From the NCBI GenBank assembly GCA_017511005.1, contig JAFWLP010000037.1, positions 1-64,000 on the forward strand: DNA of 64,000 nt. Direction: 5' to 3'. The notes below the pieces were generated by a model. That model made no database searches. It was not told where the DNA came from and saw nothing but the letters and a program-made list of their open reading frames with translations. Source of the stretch: Clostridiales bacterium. GTDB taxonomy: Bacteria > Bacillota > Clostridia > Saccharofermentanales > Saccharofermentanaceae. Within the stretch, counting starts at the first letter, position 1, and each line of letters begins with the position of its first letter. The translations under genes and the position numbers were made by a program. Positions 9,703 to 17,594 of the stretch are shown here, piece after piece.

Positions 9703-12363
9703 TTACGTATACAGTCCTCCCAGATATTCGGTCGCAAACTGTATCTTCGTCGGATTGAACACTTCCCTGCTCTCATCTGTCGGATAGATGAAGAAGGTGT
9801 CGTCATAGGTTGACAGCGTTACGCAAGGACCGAATTTGCCTCTGTAATCGTATTCCGTGTGCAGTGACACCATGGATTTCGCGGGGAACCTTAAGGTCTC
9901 TCGCTTTTCGGTCCTGTAGTTGTTGAACGTCAATGCGAACCCGCTGTTATCCTGAACGAGCCTGCCTTCACCGCAGTCGATGAAATTGACCGCATTCGGA
10001 AGTGCCTCCACCCTGACGGGAATATCGAGCTTATATCTTCCTTCACGTATCTCTTCATGGACAAAGCCGCGCTGCCACTCATACCAGTCCGGAATATGGA
10101 TCTTCTCACCGGAAGACGAATGCAGCACACCAAGATCATCCATTTCGTAAGAATCCCCGCAATGCCTGCAGAAGATCCGGCTGCCGTCTGACCTCATCGC
10201 AAAATCCTTACCGCATTTTCTGCATCTGTACAAAGGATAATGAAGTCCTTCAGCTCTCCACTCATCATCTATCCTGATATTGTTTTCGAGCTGATACTTA
10301 TATTCATCATAAGTAAGTTCTTTTGATATTCTCGAAAGGATCTCGTCCACGGAAAGCTTGTCTATCTCATCCGCCGTTACGACACATCTGAGATCAGCGT
10401 GAAGACGTGCGCCTTTCCTCTCCTTCAGATTCCATATCGGCTGCTGCAGATAATTTCCCTGCATATTGAGCGTTACCACGGGTACCTTGAGCATCTTGGC
10501 AAGCTTTGCTATCGAAGGCGTCAGATGTGAATTGGTACCGACATTCGCATATCTCGCCTCCGGGTAGATGACCATGATGTCACCGCGTTTGATCACTCTG
10601 GCGATATTCCTGATCAGTGACTGGTCGTTGATAAACTTGCGCGTTCCGAGACAGCCGGCCTGACGGTATATCCATTCACCGAAATTTTCGAATCCCTCAA
10701 GCTCCGAGATATAGTTAGCCCTGTATGGCTTCAGCGCGAGCGGCGTAACATAGAAGTCCATAAATGAATTGTGGGAGCCGTAAACAAGGAATGGCGGCTT
10801 GATGCCTTCCATATTGTGCTTTTCGATCTTGAGCTTGTAAGGAGACACCGTGATCCTGCATAAGAGCCACATGAGAGGCAGGAAAAAGATATTCTGCCTC
10901 GGAGGAATCTTCGCGCGGTCGAACGGTCTCATGTCGGGACTTGCATACGTATCCCTTCTCACATAACGCCTGACGGGCGGAAGTTTGCAGAGAAGATAGT
11001 AAAGCACTGCGGTAAAGAGCAGAGAAGCTCCGGTCGGAGTCAGCATGAACAGTATCTTATTATGGATTATCCCTTTAATCGGATCATATATGATGAGCGA
11101 AAAAGCAAATCCCAAAGCGAGACAAACTGCACCGACTATATTGAATCCCTTTGTATATCGGTAAGCATTGTGGCCTTCCTCTTCATAAGCGCTCATAAGA
11201 TCGATCTTCTGTTTCCTGACAGAGAAGAAATCCACGAAAAGCAGCGCCGCCAAAGGCGCATATACACAGGCACCTATCGTAAGAAAGCTTCCGAAATACT
11301 CGGTGATCTTTCCCCAAACACAGAGCAGCGCGACGTAAACTCCAAGCACAAGAACGATGATCTTATACGAGGATTTCTTAAATGTCGACTTGAGCATGAC
11401 ACCATAGATATAAGAACCGACAGCCTGTGTTCCGATGTTAGCGAAAGCAACGAGAAGGAGCGACGACAGTCCCAGGATCGGCGCGGACAGTGTAGCCATC
11501 ATGAGAGTCGGATCATCGACCATCTTTCCCGTTACATACTGCATGGCGATCGCCATAACGGCACCGACAACAACAAAGAACGAACCTGCGGCGCCCTGTC
11601 CGAGAACACCGGCATAATATCCGGACTTCTCCGATTTGCAGAGCCTCGGGACTTCCGCCATGCCTCCGACCAGCGTTATGACAAACGCAAAATTCGCTTC
11701 GATGTTGAGAACATAATTCACGGTCTTATCCGCATCGCCTGCGAGTTCCGGCTGATAGTTCCAGATAACATCCATCGGAACAGAAGTGAAGCCGACAACG
11801 ACTACGGCGACACCTACGAGAAGCAGCAGAGGGACCAGCACTCTCGTCGTCCAGGTTATCGTTCCGACACCGCGAAGCGCGATTATGGTACCGATCACGA
11901 CGCAGGACAGACTCAGGACCAGATGGGCACCGTTGAACAGCTGTATTCCGAACAGTCCAAGAAGGTTCTCCATTGAATCCGCAAACAGTTCGCAGCACAC
12001 CGCGTACCACGGGAAATTGACGACTATTATTATTATCGTTACGGCCTTTACGCCCATGGTCCCGAAAACACTCCGTAACCATATCCATATATCAATGCCG
12101 TATCTTACTGACAGTATGACCGGCAGCTGATATACCATCAGCATGAAGATCGCCGCAAGGAAAGCTCCTATGAGCAGCTGCTTAAATCCGACCAGTGTCG
12201 CAAGATAAGAACCCTGCGTATAACTCCATGTCGCTATGCAGTACCCTGATAAAACAAGAAGGGCATCGATAAAACCGTATTTGCGCTCTTTGGGAAGTAC
12301 GGGAAGCGTACCGCAATAGACTTCTTTTTCTATCTCTTTATTGACATCATGTTTGGCACTCAC
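9703..12363 (-). CDS. NCS1-type permease fused to a PlsC-like acyltransferase and a zinc ribbon
   Basis: An 886-residue fusion. Residues 1-480 form about 12 membrane helices and resemble NCS1 (CodB-type cytosine/purine) permeases, with an N-terminal ERKYGFIDALLVLSGYCIATWSY region. Residues 515-690 are an acyltransferase with HNSFMD near 532 (HxxxxD) and YPEARYA near 601 in place of FPEGTRS, so the catalytic His and Asp are kept. A zinc ribbon (CRKCG and CRHCG, about 715-736) and a beta-rich tail of about 120 residues follow. The start is GTG, overlapping the TGA of a 51-residue gene, with AGGAGG 9 nt upstream. The frame is open throughout. Lipid import or remodelling is an inference; the transported substrate is unknown. 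Confidence 0.85.
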   Translation of the reverse strand: MSAKHDVNKEIEKEVYCGTLPVLPKERKYGFIDALLVLSGYCIATWSYTQGSYLATLVGFKQLLIGAFLAAIFMLMVYQLPVILSVRYGIDIWIWLRSVFGTMGVKAVTIIIIVVNFPWYAVCCELFADSMENLLGLFGIQLFNGAHLVLSLSCVVIGTIIALRGVGTITWTTRVLVPLLLLVGVAVVVVGFTSVPMDVIWNYQPELAGDADKTVNYVLNIEANFAFVITLVGGMAEVPRLCKSEKSGYYAGVLGQGAAGSFFVVVGAVMAIAMQYVTGKMVDDPTLMMATLSAPILGLSSLLLVAFANIGTQAVGSYIYGVMLKSTFKKSSYKIIVLVLGVYVALLCVWGKITEYFGSFLTIGACVYAPLAALLFVDFFSVRKQKIDLMSAYEEEGHNAYRYTKGFNIVGAVCLALGFAFSLIIYDPIKGIIHNKILFMLTPTGASLLFTAVLYYLLCKLPPVRRYVRRDTYASPDMRPFDRAKIPPRQNIFFLPLMWLLCRITVSPYKLKIEKHNMEGIKPPFLVYGSHNSFMDFYVTPLALKPYRANYISELEGFENFGEWIYRQAGCLGTRKFINDQSLIRNIARVIKRGDIMVIYPEARYANVGTNSHLTPSIAKLAKMLKVPVVTLNMQGNYLQQPIWNLKERKGARLHADLRCVVTADEIDKLSVDEILSRISKELTYDEYKYQLENNIRIDDEWRAEGLHYPLYRCRKCGKDFAMRSDGSRIFCRHCGDSYEMDDLGVLHSSSGEKIHIPDWYEWQRGFVHEEIREGRYKLDIPVRVEALPNAVNFIDCGEGRLVQDNSGFALTFNNYRTEKRETLRFPAKSMVSLHTEYDYRGKFGPCVTLSTYDDTFFIYPTDESREVFNPTKIQFATEYLGGLYT

Positions 12364-12515
12364 AGGAAGAATCCTCCTATTATCCCCAACAGAGAGATCA
12401 GTGTGATGACCGCTGCTATGATGTAATCCTTCTTTGTCATGCGGGGGATGACGTTCTTTTTCTCCGCCTGAATGACCTCTTCGATCCTTGAATCAAGTTC
12501 ACTCTTACTATCCAT
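12360..12515 (-). CDS. Small membrane protein coupled to the permease fusion
   Basis: A 51-residue frame, ATG at 12515, stop at 12360. It has a charged N-terminal half (about residues 1-30) and one hydrophobic segment at about 31-51 (DYIIAAVITLISLLGIIGG) that reaches the C-terminus. AAGGGA lies 9 nt upstream. The TGA overlaps the GTG start of the permease-acyltransferase fusion in a GTGA junction, which points to translational coupling. Small single-helix subunits are known beside several sodium-solute symporters, so it may be an accessory subunit, but no homology is recognised. Confidence 0.7.
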   Translation of the reverse strand: MDSKSELDSRIEEVIQAEKKNVIPRMTKKDYIIAAVITLISLLGIIGGFFL

Positions 12516-12606
12516 AACCGATAGTCCCTTCATAAATTTATAGATATTTCACAAGAAAAAATGATAACATTTAGTAACGACATATTACAATTCGGGAGAG
12601 AAAATA

Positions 12607-13107
12607 ATGATCTGGTCAGCACCGGTCGAGAATGAACATAAAGCTGTTCTAAAATACATTAAGCATCTCAGAAGCCGCGATACCGTTCTGTGCGTGGTTT
12701 TCGCTCTGCCCGGACTGATACTCTTCGCGGCAGGAATCTATGCCGTTATCGATAAGTTCCCTTATGCGTTCGGATTCTTTGTCGTATCCGTTATCCTGTT
12801 GCTCATTGCCGGCGGCTGCATACTTACCAACGCCGCAAAATACAAACTTATCCGGAACCGTGAATATGAAGTGTGCCGCTGCCGCGTTATCAGCCGTGAA
12901 GCATTACGCACGAAGTATTCAACGGATTATAAAGTTACCGTACTCGTTCTTTCTGACGGAAAGTATTCAACATACAGTGTCTCGTCCATTACATACAGAA
13001 AAGCAAAAGAAAATGCCGGAGCCATTCTTGTCGATTATTCAATGGAACACGAAGGCAAACGCGATATTCCGTTTGATATGGTAATACCGGACTTTAACGA
13101 AGATTAA
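12607..13107 (+). CDS. Membrane protein of unknown function, two helices
   Basis: Not recognised. The 166-residue product has two hydrophobic segments at about 28-48 and 54-74 joined by a short turn, followed by a soluble C-terminal domain of about 90 residues, beta-rich in appearance (YKVTVLVLSDGKYSTYSVSS). The site GGGAGAG lies about 8 nt before the ATG. It is divergent from the small protein/permease operon and is followed by a hairpin at 13114-13145, so it is probably monocistronic. Confidence 0.7.
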   Translation: MIWSAPVENEHKAVLKYIKHLRSRDTVLCVVFALPGLILFAAGIYAVIDKFPYAFGFFVVSVILLLIAGGCILTNAAKYKLIRNREYEVCRCRVISREALRTKYSTDYKVTVLVLSDGKYSTYSVSSITYRKAKENAGAILVDYSMEHEGKRDIPFDMVIPDFNED

Positions 13108-13113
13108 GATATC

Positions 13114-13145
13114 AGAGGCTGCCCCGCATTGAAGAGGCAGCCTCT
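13114..13145 (+). terminator. Terminator-like hairpin between convergent genes
   Basis: A 10-bp perfect stem AGAGGCTGCC/GGCAGCCTCT with a 12-nt loop lies 6 bp after the stop at 13107. There is no long U-run on either strand. It can serve both this gene and the oppositely directed small protein gene ending at 13187. Confidence 0.6.
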
Positions 13146-13186
13146 TATCTATCCCCCTATCCCAAAAACTTACCGATCGTTTCTAT

Positions 13187-13366
13187 TTAATCTCCGATAC
13201 TCTCAACCTGGGTGGTTACCTGGCCGAAAGTACCTTTCCAGTCATATTCCATGGCCTTACCGCCAAGTTTGACTGCGAACAGTACAAGTGTGATGATTCC
13301 CAGGAAGCAAGCCAGGAAAAGAGCTATAGCACCGGTGATCAACAATTTAACGTCTTTCTTTTCCAT
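13187..13366 (-). CDS. Small single-helix membrane protein of the PadR/HAAS operon
   Basis: A 59-residue frame starting with ATG at 13366. A short basic N-terminus is followed by a hydrophobic helix at about 8-32 (LLITGAIALFLACFLGII) and a polar C-terminal half. GGAGG lies 8 nt upstream, inside the end of the HAAS gene, whose stop is 3 bp before this start. It is the third gene of the operon. The function is unknown; small proteins of this kind are common beside HAAS-domain genes. Confidence 0.7.
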   Translation of the reverse strand: MEKKDVKLLITGAIALFLACFLGIITLVLFAVKLGGKAMEYDWKGTFGQVTTQVESIGD

Positions 13367-13369
13367 AGA

Positions 13370-13939
13370 TCAGTCCTCCCCCAAGCCGTAGTTCCAAACA
13401 TTCTTATTCCATCTTATGTAGGACTTGAGTCCCTTTGCGTAATACTTGATACCGAGGATCAGCAAAGCAACAAGGAAAACAGCCACACAGACCAAAGTCA
13501 GAATGAGGAATATAAAAGGCAGCATGAATTCAGTCAATGTGCCCGTTATCAATCCTGCGACTATAAGTCCGATAAACGCGCAGTCAGCAGCAAGGAAGCA
13601 GAATGCGGCAATGATGGCGGCCAAAAGAAGGAGCCAGCACTCAATGCCTACAAATGCGTTGAATACGATGACAAAGATCCTTCCTCTTCCGTCGGGTCCT
13701 TTGAAATTATCCGACATCTTGCGCTTCTTCATGATCTGCTTGAACTTAGCGCCGTCCTTAAACTCAACTGCCAGTTCCTTGGGATCGCCAAGGCTTTCCG
13801 CAATCTCTTCTTCGCTTCTGCCTTCATTTATCCCCTCATCAAAATGCTCCTCAATAGATTGGATGATGTCCTTTACATCACCATAAGGCATGTGCCCCAA
13901 TTCATCGGTGAGCTTTTTAAAATATTCCGTCTTATTCAT
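13370..13939 (-). CDS. HAAS-domain (DUF1700) membrane protein
   Basis: The 189-residue product starts MNKTEYFKKL and has the HAAS helical domain at about 1-75, with the typical IEEHFDEGINEGRSEEEI and LGDPKELA stretches. Three or four membrane helices fill about 90-175. HAAS proteins are usually encoded next to PadR regulators and are thought to be anti-regulatory or signalling membrane partners. The start at 13939 is chosen for GGAGG 9 nt upstream and because it overlaps the PadR stop by 8 bp, which indicates coupling. Confidence 0.85.
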   Translation of the reverse strand: MNKTEYFKKLTDELGHMPYGDVKDIIQSIEEHFDEGINEGRSEEEIAESLGDPKELAVEFKDGAKFKQIMKKRKMSDNFKGPDGRGRIFVIVFNAFVGIECWLLLLAAIIAAFCFLAADCAFIGLIVAGLITGTLTEFMLPFIFLILTLVCVAVFLVALLILGIKYYAKGLKSYIRWNKNVWNYGLGED

Positions 13940-14264
13940 CGGCTTTTCCTCCAGTCTCCTTGCTGAGAATCTCATTCACTTCCCCACAGAACTTGATCCA
14001 CTCATCACGTTCGGCATTTAACTTGTTACGTCCGGCATCCGTGAGATGATAGTATTTGCGCGGCGGCCCGTTCTGAGACTCTTGCAGGTAAGTCGATACC
14101 ACGCCTTCAGAAGCAAGCTTGCGCAATATCGGATAAACCGTTCCGTCAGCAACTTCAACTTTGCGTGCGAGGCTGCCGGCGAGATCGTAACCGTAACTGT
14201 CACCTTTCTCAAGCAGTGCCAGCACGCACAAATCGAGAATGCCCTTCTTGATTTGGCTGTTCAT
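13932..14264 (-). CDS. PadR-family transcriptional regulator
   Basis: The 110-residue protein is a winged-helix repressor of the PadR type. It starts NSQIKKGILDLCVLALL, then SYGYDL, then VADGTVYPILRKLASEGVV, which is the recognition helix region, then GPPRKYYHLTDAG, the wing. The C-terminal helix is for dimerisation. ATG at 14264 has AGGGGA 7 nt upstream; an earlier in-frame ATG at 14282 has none. It is first in an operon with the HAAS protein and a 59-residue protein, and its promoter overlaps inverted repeats at 14356-14385, so autoregulation is likely. Confidence 0.9.
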   Translation of the reverse strand: MNSQIKKGILDLCVLALLEKGDSYGYDLAGSLARKVEVADGTVYPILRKLASEGVVSTYLQESQNGPPRKYYHLTDAGRNKLNAERDEWIKFCGEVNEILSKETGGKADE

Positions 14265-14300
14265 TGGCAATTCCCCTTTCATTCCGATTTGACGGGCTGA

Positions 14301-14327
14301 GGGGCGCCCCCTATTCCTAAGCGCCCC
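14301..14327. repeat. GC-rich inverted repeat in the padR leader
   Basis: GGGGCGC at 14301 and GCGCCCC at 14321 form a 7-bp stem with a 13-nt loop in the untranslated leader between the padR promoter and its start. It could be an RNA structure that affects expression. Confidence 0.45.
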
Positions 14328-14340
14328 GCCGTCACTATCA

Positions 14341-14385
14341 GTTATAGCACACTACTGTTTATTGTTCAATACTAAATCATAAACA
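14341..14385 (-). promoter_or_regulatory. padR promoter with overlapping inverted repeats (candidate operator)
   Basis: On the reverse strand TTGAAC (14369-14364), a 17-nt spacer and TATAAC (14346-14341) form a good sigma-70 promoter with an extended -10 (TGC before TATAAC). TGTTTAT at 14356-14362 and ATAAACA at 14379-14385 are an inverted repeat around the -35, and TATTG/CAATA is nested in it. A dimeric repressor such as the encoded PadR would fit. Confidence 0.65.
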
Positions 14386-14421
14386 ATTCTGATTATCGAA
14401 AATATACGCTCAATAACCGTT

Positions 14422-14449
14422 TTGTGCTGTAAATAAAGAGTGTTATATT
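14422..14449 (+). promoter_or_regulatory. Promoter of the amidase-like gene
   Basis: TTGTGC (14422-14427), a 16-nt spacer and TATATT (14444-14449) lie just before the Shine-Dalgarno site GGAGG of the gene starting at 14466. The leader would be very short, about 10 nt. Confidence 0.5.
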
Positions 14450-14465
14450 CTTATCGGAGGAACGT

Positions 14466-15515
14466 ATGCCTAAGAAAGAAGACATCTCGAAATTCAAGCA
14501 GATAATCGACAAGCTTCCGGAAGACAAGAAACAGCTTCTGTATAAGCGTCTCCGCTCCATGCCGGAAAACGAACGTGAAGCTTTCATTTCTGATTACATA
14601 AAGAAATACTACAGAGATAATAAGAAACCCGCTGAGAAGAATTTTTCACTGAGCATCATTCTGGGTTTCCTTGTTGCATTGGTCATCATAGGTTCCTGCT
14701 ATTTCATTTATGTGTTCAACAAGCCAAAGGTTGATGACAAGTTCAATGAAATGCTCGGCATGCCACCTTCGGAGACGATCGACACTTCACCGAACACAGA
14801 CAGCATAATGGGACCAGAGCCGATGCACTTTCCCACGGACACTCCGACACCTGCTCCGGCTACGCCCTCACCCTCCCCTGTCCCGCTCCAGTCCGAGCAT
14901 CCTGACCTGTCCGGTCTGGTCATCGTCATAGACCCCGGTCACCAGCAGAATCCCAATACGGAGCTTGAGGAATCCATTCCCGGAACCACGGCCCAGAAAG
15001 AACGCGCAACCTCTGGTGCCGTCGGCGTCAATGTCGGCACAAGAGAATATGAGCTCACACTTAGATATTCTCTTATCCTGAAGGATTATCTCGAAGGATG
15101 CGGAGCCAAGGTCATCCTTACCAGAACAGAAAATGACGTCGATATCTCCAACATCGAGAGAGCTGAGATAGCATTGGAAAACGATGCGGATTATTTCATC
15201 AGGATCCACGCGGACAGTGCTCCCGACGGAGACATCCGCGGAGTAAAAGTTTATGTTCCTTCCACAGGAAAATATGCATCGGGCGCCGAATCATCAGGCG
15301 AAGCCCTGGCTGACGCCGTGGCTGAAGCTATAGGCTCGGAATCTCTCGGAGCAGTCCAGTCAAACATGTACACAGGTCTTAATCATGCGGATTCGATAAG
15401 ATCCTACCAACTTGTAATCGGTTATCTCTCAAACGGCGAGGACGAAGCGCTTCTCAATCAGGAAGGTACTCCATACGATGTCGCAGTGGCTGTCTCGGAA
15501 TTTCTCGCTGAATGA
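14466..15515 (+). CDS. N-acetylmuramoyl-L-alanine amidase-like protein, catalytic Glu missing
   Basis: A 349-residue type II membrane protein: cytoplasmic N-terminus, one helix at about 60-82, a Pro/Thr-rich linker (about 118-142) and an Amidase_3 domain at about 150-348. The zinc ligands are present: His in IDPGHQ (about 159), Glu in REYELTL (about 197) and His in IRIHAD (about 247). In active members the last motif reads LVExGFLSN; here it is QLVIGYLSN, so Val replaces the catalytic Glu. The enzyme may be inactive, a binding protein, or may use another residue. GGAGG lies 6 nt before the ATG. The N-terminal region is unusually charged. Confidence 0.85.
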   Translation: MPKKEDISKFKQIIDKLPEDKKQLLYKRLRSMPENEREAFISDYIKKYYRDNKKPAEKNFSLSIILGFLVALVIIGSCYFIYVFNKPKVDDKFNEMLGMPPSETIDTSPNTDSIMGPEPMHFPTDTPTPAPATPSPSPVPLQSEHPDLSGLVIVIDPGHQQNPNTELEESIPGTTAQKERATSGAVGVNVGTREYELTLRYSLILKDYLEGCGAKVILTRTENDVDISNIERAEIALENDADYFIRIHADSAPDGDIRGVKVYVPSTGKYASGAESSGEALADAVAEAIGSESLGAVQSNMYTGLNHADSIRSYQLVIGYLSNGEDEALLNQEGTPYDVAVAVSEFLAE

Positions 15516-15532
15516 TCCCCGCGCTTATTTTT

Positions 15533-15568
15533 TCGTGATTGAAAACAGGAATTATTTGATATATTAGA
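15533..15568 (+). promoter_or_regulatory. Candidate promoter of the zinc-ribbon protein gene
   Basis: TTGAAA and a downstream TATATTAG sequence (spacing 15 to TATATT or 17 to TATTAG) lie about 50 nt before the start at 15610. Exact hexamer assignment is uncertain. Confidence 0.4.
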
Positions 15569-15609
15569 AGCATTGAAGCAAACAAAACAAAATGAGGAGG
15601 TAGGCAAAC

Positions 15610-16191
15610 ATGCAAGACATCGATCCCATGGTAATGAAGGATATGGCAAAGCTCAAAAACGTAAACGAAGCTGACGCGCTTCTTCACAGCATGAAGAACT
15701 CCGGTGAAGACGGCAAAAGCGAGATCAAGAGCGAGTATCAGTCTCTCAAAGAAGTTGAGGAACTCAAGCGTCTTGTCGAGAAACAGTCTTATATCATCCA
15801 CGCATTTTGGATCATGCTCAAGGAAAAGGGAGCAACCAATGATGAATTCGACAAGGCTCTGACAGAAGCCGTTCTTCTCGGAAGGAGAACAGATTACAGG
15901 AGCAATTCCGCCTGTCCCAACTGCGGCAAGTCTCTTCAGTCCATAGAGAACAAGCCTTTCGCAAGCAAATGCTTATACTGCGGTATTGAGATCCTTGATA
16001 ACCCGTATAAGAAGTATGACGGAATGGACCCTTACAAGATAGAATACAGAAACGAACCGGAACAGCCTGAGCCTTATATTTCCGATGATGAAGCAGAAGA
16101 GAAGGAATTCCGTGAAGCTGCAGATGTTATCAGCCAGAGCTTCGAACCCTATGATGTCACCAAGGATCTGAATTTCGACGACGAGACTTGA
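15610..16191 (+). CDS. Zinc-ribbon protein of unknown function
   Basis: Not recognised beyond a zinc ribbon. The 193-residue acidic protein has a predicted coiled region at about 30-62 (QSLKEVEELKRLVEKQS), a helical segment, and a four-cysteine zinc ribbon with CPNCG at about 102 and CLYCG at about 119. The C-terminal 60 residues are acidic and probably disordered. GAGGAGGT lies 8 nt before the ATG. The stop overlaps the -35 of the ssrA promoter. A cytoplasmic location is likely. Confidence 0.75.
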   Translation: MQDIDPMVMKDMAKLKNVNEADALLHSMKNSGEDGKSEIKSEYQSLKEVEELKRLVEKQSYIIHAFWIMLKEKGATNDEFDKALTEAVLLGRRTDYRSNSACPNCGKSLQSIENKPFASKCLYCGIEILDNPYKKYDGMDPYKIEYRNEPEQPEPYISDDEAEEKEFREAADVISQSFEPYDVTKDLNFDDET

Positions 16192-16215
16192 AATTCTTCT
16201 TCGGGAATGTATAAT
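16188..16215 (+). promoter_or_regulatory. Promoter of ssrA
   Basis: TTGAAA (16188-16193), a 16-nt spacer and TATAAT (16210-16215) form a near-consensus promoter. Transcription would begin near 16222, about 56 nt before the mature tmRNA 5' end. No other promoter can fit between the following hairpin and ssrA. Confidence 0.7.
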
Positions 16216-16232
16216 CACGCGTAAGCAACATT

Positions 16233-16269
16233 GCTTCGGTCACGCTCACAGTGACCGGAGCAATTTTTT
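16233..16269 (+). terminator. Terminator-like hairpin inside the ssrA leader
   Basis: An 11-bp stem (GCTTCGGTCAC with GTGACCGGAGC, one wobble pair) with a 7-nt loop is followed by AATTTTTT. It has all marks of an intrinsic terminator for the upstream gene, yet the only clear ssrA promoter lies in front of it. The tmRNA precursor would have to read through it. Confidence 0.75.
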
Positions 16270-16277
16270 CCAGACTT

Positions 16278-16655
16278 GGGGATGTACTGGTTTCGACGGG
16301 GCTTCTGAGGTCGGGAAAGCGGGTGGAGGATTCTCGTTGGCCTCCTTAAAAAACGGGAAATGCAAGTAATTGCAAACGAAGAAATGCTCGTAGCAGCCTA
16401 AGGCTACCGTCCCCTTGTGTATCTTCTCACGAGGGTGTACGTACACCGAAGACCTCGCCTGAGAGAGGTTAAGCAGGCAGTCCTCCCGGTTAAGCTTTGC
16501 GCCGGACTGCGACTCAAATATTCATGAAGCTACAGGAACCGCAATCTGTCAGCAGATGACGCGGGAATTGGAATAATCCAAATACTGACTGCACCCGGAG
16601 ATTGTCCCGGAGGAAGAGGTTTCGGACAGGAGTTCGATTCTCCTCATCTCCACCA
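16278..16655 (+). ncRNA. ssrA: Transfer-messenger RNA (tmRNA)
   Basis: A one-piece tmRNA of 378 nt. The 5' end GGGGATG pairs with CATCTCC near the 3' end, which is followed by an encoded ACCA. The TGGTTTCGACGGGG and AGGAGTTCGATTCTCCT sequences form the tRNA-like domain. The resume frame begins GCAAACGAAGAA and ends with TAA at 16400, giving a tag ANEEMLVAA after the alanine carried by the RNA itself. It rescues stalled ribosomes together with SmpB. A strong terminator follows at once. Confidence 0.96.
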
Positions 16656-16660
16656 ACTTA

Positions 16661-16689
16661 AAACGACTGGAGGAATCCAGTCGTTTTTT
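16661..16689 (+). terminator. Terminator of ssrA
   Basis: A 10-bp perfect stem AAACGACTGG/CCAGTCGTTT with a 6-nt loop and a run of T lies 5 bp after the tmRNA 3' end. Confidence 0.92.
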
Positions 16690-16732
16690 ATTTGGAAACC
16701 CGTTACATTTCGTTCGATTAATTTCTAACAGA

Positions 16733-17593
16733 TCAATGCGTATTATCTTTTGTTATGCTCTTCCCTTTAATCATCAGCCAGAAACAAAGTATCGCTATGA
16801 TTATCAACGGGATATTTGAGAAAGAATGTATCCATAGCGGAATCTCAACATCCTGCTTCATGAAAAATAATAAAACACTGGGCATAGAATTATTCACGGC
16901 ATGCATAAAGGCTGCCGGCCATATCGAATTGGTCTTTATTGTGACATACATAAGCACGGTTCCAAGTGCAGTGCAAAACAGACACATAACAATTATTCCC
17001 ACATAAGGGAAACCAGGATAGTCCATCCCAAAATTATGACCCACACAGGTAAGAGGCGCATGCCACAAGCCCCAGATAATTCCTCCAATAATAATAGCTT
17101 TGGGCATGCCCATTAGTTCAATAAGCTTGGGCATCATATAGCCTCTCCAGCCGAACTCCTCACCGAAGGCAGCAAACGATAAGACAACACCTTGCACTAC
17201 CACAATCAGCGGATATATGATCACAACAAATAAACTGAATTCAGTTTCGCCAAATGCCTCCGGGAACACCAGCCAAAGAATGCCGTCTCCCAGCGATGAA
17301 TATACGACCGGCAGGAACATCGCCAGCAGAAAGAAAACCCATTTCTTCTCCTTCAGATCAATGCCGAGCATCATCGATTTTTCTCCGGTCAAACGGTACC
17401 CTTCATTTGTGATCTTACGGGTTATTACATGTGCTATTGCCGGAGCGAGCATTCCGAGACTTACAAGCGAAATAATTTCGAGCGTACTGCCTGTCCATGT
17501 GTGTCCCGTGAAGATAAATATGAAAAATATGAGCCATGCCATCCCGAACGACAGCCCGAGATAGATAAATAATCTTTTCTTTGTGAGATTCAT
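16733..17593 (-). CDS. CPBP family intramembrane metalloprotease
   Basis: A 286-residue membrane protein with about eight helices. It has the CPBP (Abi/CaaX-protease-like) motifs GEEFGWRGY (EExxxR), WGLWHAPL and a third His in FMHAVNN, so the active site is complete. It is the last gene of the gntR/ABC operon: its start lies 1 bp after the stop of the second permease gene. In such operons CPBP proteins often give peptide or bacteriocin resistance, which would fit an ABC exporter, but the substrate is not known. Confidence 0.88.
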   Translation of the reverse strand: MNLTKKRLFIYLGLSFGMAWLIFFIFIFTGHTWTGSTLEIISLVSLGMLAPAIAHVITRKITNEGYRLTGEKSMMLGIDLKEKKWVFFLLAMFLPVVYSSLGDGILWLVFPEAFGETEFSLFVVIIYPLIVVVQGVVLSFAAFGEEFGWRGYMMPKLIELMGMPKAIIIGGIIWGLWHAPLTCVGHNFGMDYPGFPYVGIIVMCLFCTALGTVLMYVTIKTNSIWPAAFMHAVNNSMPSVLLFFMKQDVEIPLWIHSFSNIPLIIIAILCFWLMIKGKSITKDNTH

Positions 17594-17594
17594 G

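Noticed and set aside
11062..11976. 304-codon forward frame opposite the permease fusion
   Set aside because: It lies fully antisense to a clear membrane-protein gene, is rich in Arg, Asp and Ser as expected of a shadow, and has no domain or ribosome site.
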